DNA of 64,000 bases from Anaeramoeba flamelloides (Eukaryota; Metamonada; Anaeramoebidae): the NCBI GenBank assembly GCA_027625915.1, contig JANTQA010000070.1, positions 12,157,001-12,221,000 of the forward strand, read 5' to 3'. The notes below the pieces were generated by a model, which ran no database searches, was not told the origin of the DNA, and was given only the letters and a program-made list of their open reading frames with translations. Positions within the stretch are counted from its first letter, which is position 1. The number at the start of each line of letters is the position of its first letter. The position numbers and the translations under genes were made by a program. Of this stretch, positions 57,644 through 64,000 are shown piece by piece.

Positions 57644-60600
57644 AATATTGAACTGTTTTCGGGTTTTCAATAATAAATATCATAAAAATAATTATATTTA
57701 CCCAACACCACAACCACTCCCAACACTTTTATCATTTAAATGAAACACGTTTTTCTTCTCAATTATAAATAACAAAAATAAATGAAAAGAAAAACCAGAA
57801 AGATTAATTTTTAAAAAACCCAATTATTAACTTTTAAAATAAAATAATCAAAAAAATTTTTTGTTTTTTTTTGATACAAAACATTTCTGTTTATCAGAAA
57901 GTTTTAAAGATAAACAATTTCTAATTTTCTTGTTTTGAATAAATTTATTTGTCTTCTTTTGATGTTGAGAAATAGTAACAGAAAAGAATTAAATCATTTT
58001 ATTTTTATTTTTATTTTTATTGATTTATTAAAGTGCATTTAAACAAGTTTTTTAAAAATACCTGTATCAAGATAAAGATCTTCAAGAAAATGATCAATTT
58101 TGAAATTAATTAAAATAAAATAATCTTTTTGTTAAAAAATTTAATTAAAATGTTGATATTAAATTAACATCTTATGAATTATGGGAAATTACATTCGAAT
58201 ATACGCTATTTCGAAAAAATCAGGGCTAATTCATTTTGTAAAAGATTTTTATTTAACTCATTCTCATAAAACTATTTAAATAAAAAAAATAATTATTTAT
58301 AATTTATTGATTCTTAATAAAAATGATTCAAATTGTTTGTTGGTCTTATGTTACATAAATCAAAGATATGACATTTTTTAGGTGTAAAAATTGACATATA
58401 TTTTTTTTCTTTTTGATCGAAAATAACGTTTTTATAACTTTTTTTATATTGAACAATTTTTCATTCAAATGAAAAAACTTATAACTACATTTTATTGTTT
58501 AAAAAATCATTTGTACATTTAAAAGATTGTTTGTTTTTTTGATTTAAATTTACCCTTAATTGTTTTCTTTACAAAAAGTTGTATTTTTTTTTTATTATTG
58601 TTTTTTTTTTATAAATATTTCATTTAGAATTTTTTGAAATAAATACAATAGATTTTGATTCAACCTTTATGAATATTTAACTTAAATTAGCATTACCAAT
58701 TAATAAATAGAAATACTAACAAAGAGGGTTGTTTATCAAATTTCTATAAAATTACTCACTTTTTTTGAAATAACTTATTGATGGCAAGGAATTTAACATT
58801 TAATGGTCGAAAAATTAAGAGGGTCATCAAGTTCTAAAAAATACAATTCAAAAATCTAATTCTATATTTTTCAAAAGATTCAATTGGAATTTGCAATTCT
58901 TAATTTTTAATGATTTCGAATAAAACATTCAATCACATATTAAATGTTTTCTGTTGAGGATTATTTTTGTGATCAAGGAATTTCTCAAGAATTTTCAAAA
59001 AAATATTTGTAACCAATTAAATTTTTAGAATCTTGAGATTCTTTTGTTGAATAACTCATCTTCTTTCTCTTTTTTTAAAACAAAAGTATTATATGTCATG
59101 TTTCAATATTTTTTTTTAAATATTTCTTTTTTTTTTTTTCATTTTAATTTATTTTGCTTTTGAGTTGGCTGATGAAAAATAAAATAAATTAAATTAATCA
59201 ACATAAATATGCCTGAAAAAAACCCCTGACAATAAAATTAATTTTTGTTAAAAAGGAAAAAAGAAATATAAAAGAAAAATCAAAAGTTTATCTTTTGTAA
59301 AATTCAATTAATAGGATATTTTAATAAAAGTAATTTGTTAGAAGAAAAATGGACCCAGACACTTCAAAGAGTATCATTACAAATCAAGAATATTAATGAA
59401 TTCTTCAGGGGTTTATATTACAAACAAATAACCTTTTTACTTGCATAATATCAGCTATTAAAAATAAATAAATTATTTTATTTGATTTCTAAATTTAGAG
59501 ATCAAGTTATTTTTATTGTTATTTATAGTCTCTAATACATATTTTGTGTATAAAAACCAGGAGTAGAATTTCATAGTTCTGTATATAGAATCGAATAATT
59601 CTTAATAAAAAAAAAAAAAAAAAAAAAATCTTAACAAGATATTTTAACTTTCTCATCATTTAAGAAAACAATTCATGTTGGAGATATTAAAGTAATTAAC
59701 ACCAATCATAAAATATGAAAAATCCTGAAAGAGTCCAGAAGATAAAAATCAAATTTTCAAAAAGAGTTGTTAATTCAATTAAAAATATTGTTTTCAAACT
59801 TGCAATAGAGAAAATATTTAAAAAGTTTGACAATTATCCTGATGTAAAATTCTGCTATTAAAAACACTATACGACTTTTTACAAATTAATTTTTTTTACC
59901 GTAGTTATTTTCAAAAACATTAAAAGTATATTAAACTAAAAAAATCTTCAAAAATTATTCTAAAATTTAAAAATATTGTTAATTTTCTCATTTTTTTAAC
60001 CATTAGAAAATAGGATTTTACTTTTTTCTTTAAAATTCAATAATTTTAAAAATTAATTTTTTAAGAAAAAGAAATTTCAAACAATTAAACAAACTCGATT
60101 AGTGTCTAACTCTTGCTTAATTAATTTAATTTTCAATTTGAAACTAAATCCTGAAAAAAATCTACTAAAAAAAAAGTTTAGAAATTTGGGTCGTATCGTG
60201 AAGTGCCGTAGAGTGCCTTGCTTTTTTTTAATTTCTATTTATCTCAAAAAGAAATAGATTTAACAAATAAAATAGAAAACTAAAAAAAATCTAATGGCGG
60301 TTTTCCAGAATTTAAAAGAATAGAGTAAAATCTTTGATTTAACTCAATAATTTTGAATTATATATAACCTAAACACGTTTTTCATTTTAATTGTTGACTC
60401 GATAAAAAGAAAAATTGAGAAATTTTCATTTAATTTCTAAAATTAAAAAAAAACTAACGGCACTTTTCCAGAATTAAAAACAATTGAGTAAAATCACCGA
60501 TTTAACTCAATTCATTTAAATTTTGAAAAATATAAGCACAGTTTTTATTTCACAAATTAAAAAAAGCCGAACGACATATGGTGAAAATTAATTTTCTCTC

Positions 60601-60957
60601 TTCAAATTAAATATATAATTAGAGTTTTTAAAATTTAAAGATTTAGGTAAACAAAAGATAATTTTGTTGAATCACCCCCCTTCTATAATCAATAAAAAAA
60701 AAAAAAGAAATAAAGTTTTTTACATAAAATATTAAGAAAAGTAAAAAAAATCCAATAGTTAAATCCGAAAAAAAAACAAACACTGTTAAATGTATTTTTT
60801 TTCTTGTTTGTGTGTATTGACTTTTTTTTTAAAAAAAATAATAATAGCTTTATAAAGAAAAAAAGAAAAAAAAAAAAAAATATAAAAATGAAAATAATAA
60901 TAGGGAGGAGAAAAAAAAAAAAGTAAAAAAAAAAATTTAGATAATTAAATCATTAAT
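57644..60957. other. intergenic between convergent PAK and Sec23
   Basis: Contains repeat K-like sequence at 60190-60570 and poly-A at 59607-59630. AATAAA about 28 bases after the PAK stop is a possible poly(A) signal but is weak evidence in this background. Otherwise nothing was recognised. Confidence 0.6.
60190..60570. repeat. repeat K, copy with LINE-like 3' boundary
   Basis: Starts GAAGTGCCGTAGAGTGCCTT followed by GC and T8, then has AACCTA and AAAACTAACGGC units like those at 53700-53900. Confidence 0.5.
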
Positions 60958-61941
60958 TTAATTTTGATTACAAACAACTTTTTTAAGATGATTCATGAAA
61001 ACTTGGAAACTAACATCATCGGTTAAACTAGAATTTTGATTTTCTTCACTATATTGATTATTTGAAGAAGAGGAAGGGTTTAGTCTGGATAGTAAGAATC
61101 TCGCTGGGCTTGATCCCTGGTCGCACTCAATAAATCTCGGGTAAGGGAATCTATTTGACATTATTACTTGCGCCTCTTGTTTAGGGAGTTCTAAGAATGC
61201 TGCAAAATCTTTATATTCTTCCATTTCGTGATAACCTTGCTTGATCCAATTTTTGATTTGTTTGCCACGATGTATTAAAACCAAAAAGAAGGTATCTAAT
61301 AATAATATATTGTCCTTTTGAATGGAGCCCATATTTAATAGAACTGGGCTTGGTTGTCCGTTCATTGAGAATGATTGTAAAATTGGCTGAAACATTAAGA
61401 TTGAATTTGAAACGTTTTCTTTATATAAAGAATGAGAGAAATAGGTTGTTTCATCTGGGCTATCTCCAAAAATGTTTAAAAAATGACTCCTTCGAAGGTG
61501 GTACATGAATTGTGGATAATAAGAAAAATAAGGGGAAAGTTGGAAACTGGATATGCCAGTTTTATCAAAATAAGCAAATTTTTTACAAACTTGGATTAAA
61601 GATTTATCTAACCACCTTAAAACAGATCCTGTTTTTTCAGTTTTCGTCCTTTCGACTGCTAGCATTGATACTAATACAGCAGCAGTTTCTTGGTCAAATG
61701 ATTGCTTAAGCATTGTTGAATTAGATGCAAAATCCCCAAAGAGGTGTCCAGATGTTGTAACCCTTACTCTGATTCTACCATTCGAGTCATATGAAATTGT
61801 TTTAAACTGAACAAGCCCAATTTTTTTTGGTTGAATTGGGTTTTTTTCATCATTGATTACTGAAAAATAAAATGCATAATTTTTTTGTGGATCTATGGTG
61901 TTCATTTTCCATCTGTTTGTTTTACCAATTCCAACAGAAAA
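60958..61941 (-). CDS. SEC23: Sec23, C-terminal exon (gene continues past window end)
   Basis: The final coding exon encodes 327 residues. Sec23 is the GTPase-activating subunit of the COPII inner coat, acting on Sar1 at ER exit sites. Visible family signatures are FSVGIGKTNRWK (IGTGGTCQWK in animals), RIRVRVTTSG, SFDQETAAVLVSMLAVERT, VLRWLDKSLIQVCKKF, YPQFMYHLRRSHFL, SPDETTYFSH, LLDTFFLVLIHRG, SNRFPYPRFIECDQG and the ending TDDVSFQVFMNHLKK. These cover part of the beta-sandwich, the helical domain and the gelsolin-like domain with the C-terminal tail. The exon begins at 61941 after an AAAAG acceptor in phase 0. An ATG at 61905 is internal, since conserved residues precede it. The zinc-finger and trunk exons must lie beyond 64000, so the intron exceeds 2,059 bp. 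Confidence 0.93.
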   Translation of the reverse strand, partial: FSVGIGKTNRWKMNTIDPQKNYAFYFSVINDEKNPIQPKKIGLVQFKTISYDSNGRIRVRVTTSGHLFGDFASNSTMLKQSFDQETAAVLVSMLAVERTKTEKTGSVLRWLDKSLIQVCKKFAYFDKTGISSFQLSPYFSYYPQFMYHLRRSHFLNIFGDSPDETTYFSHSLYKENVSNSILMFQPILQSFSMNGQPSPVLLNMGSIQKDNILLLDTFFLVLIHRGKQIKNWIKQGYHEMEEYKDFAAFLELPKQEAQVIMSNRFPYPRFIECDQGSSPARFLLSRLNPSSSSNNQYSEENQNSSLTDDVSFQVFMNHLKKVVCNQN

Positions 61942-62523
61942 CTTTTTGGTAGTTTTTGAAAATATTTTTATTTTTTTATTTAGATATAATAATATTCATT
62001 TTATTCTTTAGAATACATACATACACACACACATGCGCGCAAAAGCTATTTCCTAAAAAGCGGGACAAATTTATTTTTAAAATCTTTATTCAACTTAATT
62101 TCAAAGAACTTTATTTAAATATCAAAATTTTTTTTTTATCATAAATTGATTCTTGTAATATTTCAATTTGTTTGTTCGTTTTGGAGACATTAATAAAAGA
62201 TATAAAAGTTTCTGATCTCAATTTTATATGAGATTTTTTACGTGTGGAAATTGGTGGCTCTTTTTTTTTTTGATCGGTAATTTTTTTTCCCTAAGAGGTT
62301 TAATCTTGATAAAATTTTACATGGAAGGAAAAAACTATATTACAGACTTTTATTATTTAAAAAATGGTTTGTGTACTGTCCCATATTTTCCATTATTTTA
62401 TTGGTTTAAGTCATATCTCATTTTGTACAAAAAAGGTGTTTAGTTTTTTTTTTTTCGTTTTTTGGAAATATTTTGATAGCTATTTTGGAGAAAAAAAGTG
62501 AAACAGGAAAAAAAGTTAAACAG

Positions 62524-62970
62524 AGAAAAAAAAGTTCAACACGGATTTTTAATTGGGAAACTTAATAGAATCACAGAAATCACAAAAACCTGAAAACGAA
62601 AAGTAAGATCGATTAGAAGAAGAAACAAATTATCCCCGAAGTATAATTCATTATATTATTTTCAACAAAACCAACAAAAAAAAATTAAATATCTCCTTGA
62701 TTATTGGAAATTGATAGAGTGGTTTTGGAAATCAACCCAAATAGTGAAATTTTTCAATCAAATTTTTATAATAGATAGATCAATCAAAGAAAAGCCTATA
62801 TCAAAGTATCATATTTTTAAAAAAACTGTTATTGTGGTGAATCCTCCATTTTATCTTTAATCATTCATTTTTTCTTTTATTGATTGATCTTACTTTTCGT
62901 TTTCAGGTTTCTGTGATTTCTGTGATTCTATTATTCCCAATTAAAAATCGTGTTTAACTTTTTTTTCACA
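62524..62970. mobile_element. MITE family B, copy 2, with about 90-bp TIRs
   Basis: The left arm has AAAAAAAAGTTCAACACGG, TTTTTAATTGGGAA, AGAATCACAGAAATCACA and CCTGAAAACGAAAAGTAAG. The right arm repeats these in inverse order with few changes. Collinear with 22891-23348. Non-coding interior. The superfamily is unclear because the target duplication cannot be defined. Confidence 0.8.
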
Positions 62971-63192
62971 ATGATAAACATATTTTGAAATATAAACAAT
63001 AGACACTTATTCAACCAGTATTAATATTCCGCTTAATTTGAAATTATCAATTTACGAATATATCCACTAACAAACAAAATATTATTAAAAATAACAAAAA
63101 AAAAAATGTCCTCGCTTTTTAAAAACTCAAAAATCAAAAAAAGTTTTTAAAAAGTTACATACCTTTTTAAAAATAGCTGTAACAGTTAAATC

Positions 63193-64000
63193 TAAAACCC
63201 TGAAATTTTCAAAAGCCCAGGTAATTCCATTTTTTTGATCAATTGAAAATATTAGTAAAAAGTCAAAAATATACACTCATTCTACAGACAAATAATCCAA
63301 TTACCGAGCAACTTATAACCGTTCCAATTGGGGTATTGTATAAATATTCCAAATCCATCAATTGTAATACTTTGGTGAATTCAGAAATCCAAAAAATCAC
63401 AAGTTTGTAAAATTAATTGAGAACATGACTGAAAAAGAAAATCTACTTTTGATTTTAAATTTTAAAATAAAAATAATTTTCATCATTTTAAAATATTTGA
63501 AAACATTTTAATTTGATAGAGGTGTTTGATTATTGCGAATTTACATAAAATTTTGAAAACAATTTTGTAAAAAAATAAATCCTCTAAGGTTACCAATAGA
63601 AATTTAAAATTTTGAAAAAATTATTAAAAGAAAGATATAAAGTAAATAAAACTCTTATTTCATAAATTTAACAACAAAATAATTCCTATATAAAAGATTA
63701 TTCCTAATAAATTTAGAATTTATCTAAAGGGTAAATCACAATAAATTTGATTCTCAATTTTCAGTCATGTTCTCAATTAATTTTACAAACTTGTGATTTT
63801 TTGGATTTCTGAATTCTCAAAAGTATTAAAATTGATGGATTTGGAATATTTATACAATACCCCAATTGGAACGGTTATAAGTTGCTCGGTAATTGGATTA
63901 TTTGTCTGTAGAATGAGTGTATATTTTTGACTTTTTACTAATATTTTCAATTGATCAGAAAAATGGAATTACCTGGGCTTTTGAAAATTTCCGGGTTTTA
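63193..64000. mobile_element. element with at least 240-bp near-identical terminal inverted repeats
   Basis: 63193-63435 and 63757-64000 are reverse complements with only a handful of differences over about 240 bp. Examples are CCCAGGTAATTCCATTTTT, CCAATTACCGAGCAACTTAT and AACCGTTCCAATTGGGGTAT. About 320 bp of AT-rich non-coding sequence separates the arms. The right arm reaches the last base of the window, so the true end may be further out. High arm identity, compared with the decayed elements elsewhere, suggests recent insertion or gene conversion. Confidence 0.88.

Larger units (their letters stand above)
61942..64000 (-). other. partial intron of Sec23 (more than 2 kb)
   Basis: No Sec23 exon is present upstream of 61941 in the window. 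Contents are a CATA/CA microsatellite (62008-62040), MITE family B copy 2 (62524-62970) and the inverted-repeat element starting at 63193. Small open frames here are AT-driven. Confidence 0.75.

Noticed and set aside
60958-61905. Complete 315-residue protein starting at the ATG at 61905
   Set aside because: Conserved Sec23 residues precede this Met (VGIGKTNRWK), so it is internal to the last exon of a larger gene.
1-64000. Retrovirus-like, LTR or Polinton element
   Set aside because: No long direct terminal repeats, capsid, integrase, packaging ATPase or family-B polymerase signature was recognised; all recognisable elements are small TIR elements or LINE ends.

Overview
The window is nuclear DNA of a eukaryote, very probably a free-living protist. 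It is extremely AT-rich between genes and full of homopolymer tracts. It holds seven protein-coding genes (one runs off the right edge) and one tRNA gene. Spliceosomal introns range from 176 bp to 7.6 kb. Both TAA and TGA serve as stops, so the code looks standard. The composition and a poly-asparagine run recall Dictyostelium, but multi-kilobase transposon-filled introns do not fit that genus. A compositionally similar amoeba (for example a metamonad such as Anaeramoeba, or an amoebozoan) is only a guess.

Layout. 3091-4995 (+) is an intronless RING / degenerate kinase / degenerate PCMT-like fusion and is the most unusual gene here. 9441-15810 (-) is a BROX-like Bro1-domain protein ending in a CaaX box, in two exons around a 5,065-bp intron. 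19651-30517 (+) is PIGN/Mcd4, GPI ethanolamine-phosphate transferase 1, in two exons around a 7,594-bp intron. 32999-34650 (-) is a TRIM-like protein with two B-boxes, a coiled coil and a LamG-like C-terminus. 40663-40750 (-) is an elongator tRNA-Met with a 15-nt intron. 42039-42892 (+) is borealin of the chromosomal passenger complex. 48995-57643 (+) is a seven-exon PAK kinase. 60958-61941 (-) is the C-terminal exon of Sec23; its 5' exons lie beyond base 64000.

The gene set is mostly housekeeping: secretory pathway (PIGN in the ER, Sec23 in COPII), ESCRT-linked trafficking (BROX), Rho-GTPase signalling (PAK), mitosis (borealin), and two ubiquitin-type signalling candidates (the RING fusion and the B-box protein). 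They are transcriptionally independent, with no operon-like arrangement.

The rest is a graveyard of small DNA elements: 197-bp near-palindromic elements with TA duplications, roughly 170-bp palindromes opening CTGG, a 459-bp element flanked by TAA, roughly 450-bp elements with about 90-bp terminal repeats, a roughly 550-bp family in five copies, and larger inverted-repeat elements, one of them apparently young and cut by the right edge. Three decayed LINE 3' ends are also present. Several insertions are nested and one has an empty site in the partner arm. No retrovirus-like, LTR or Polinton element was recognised.
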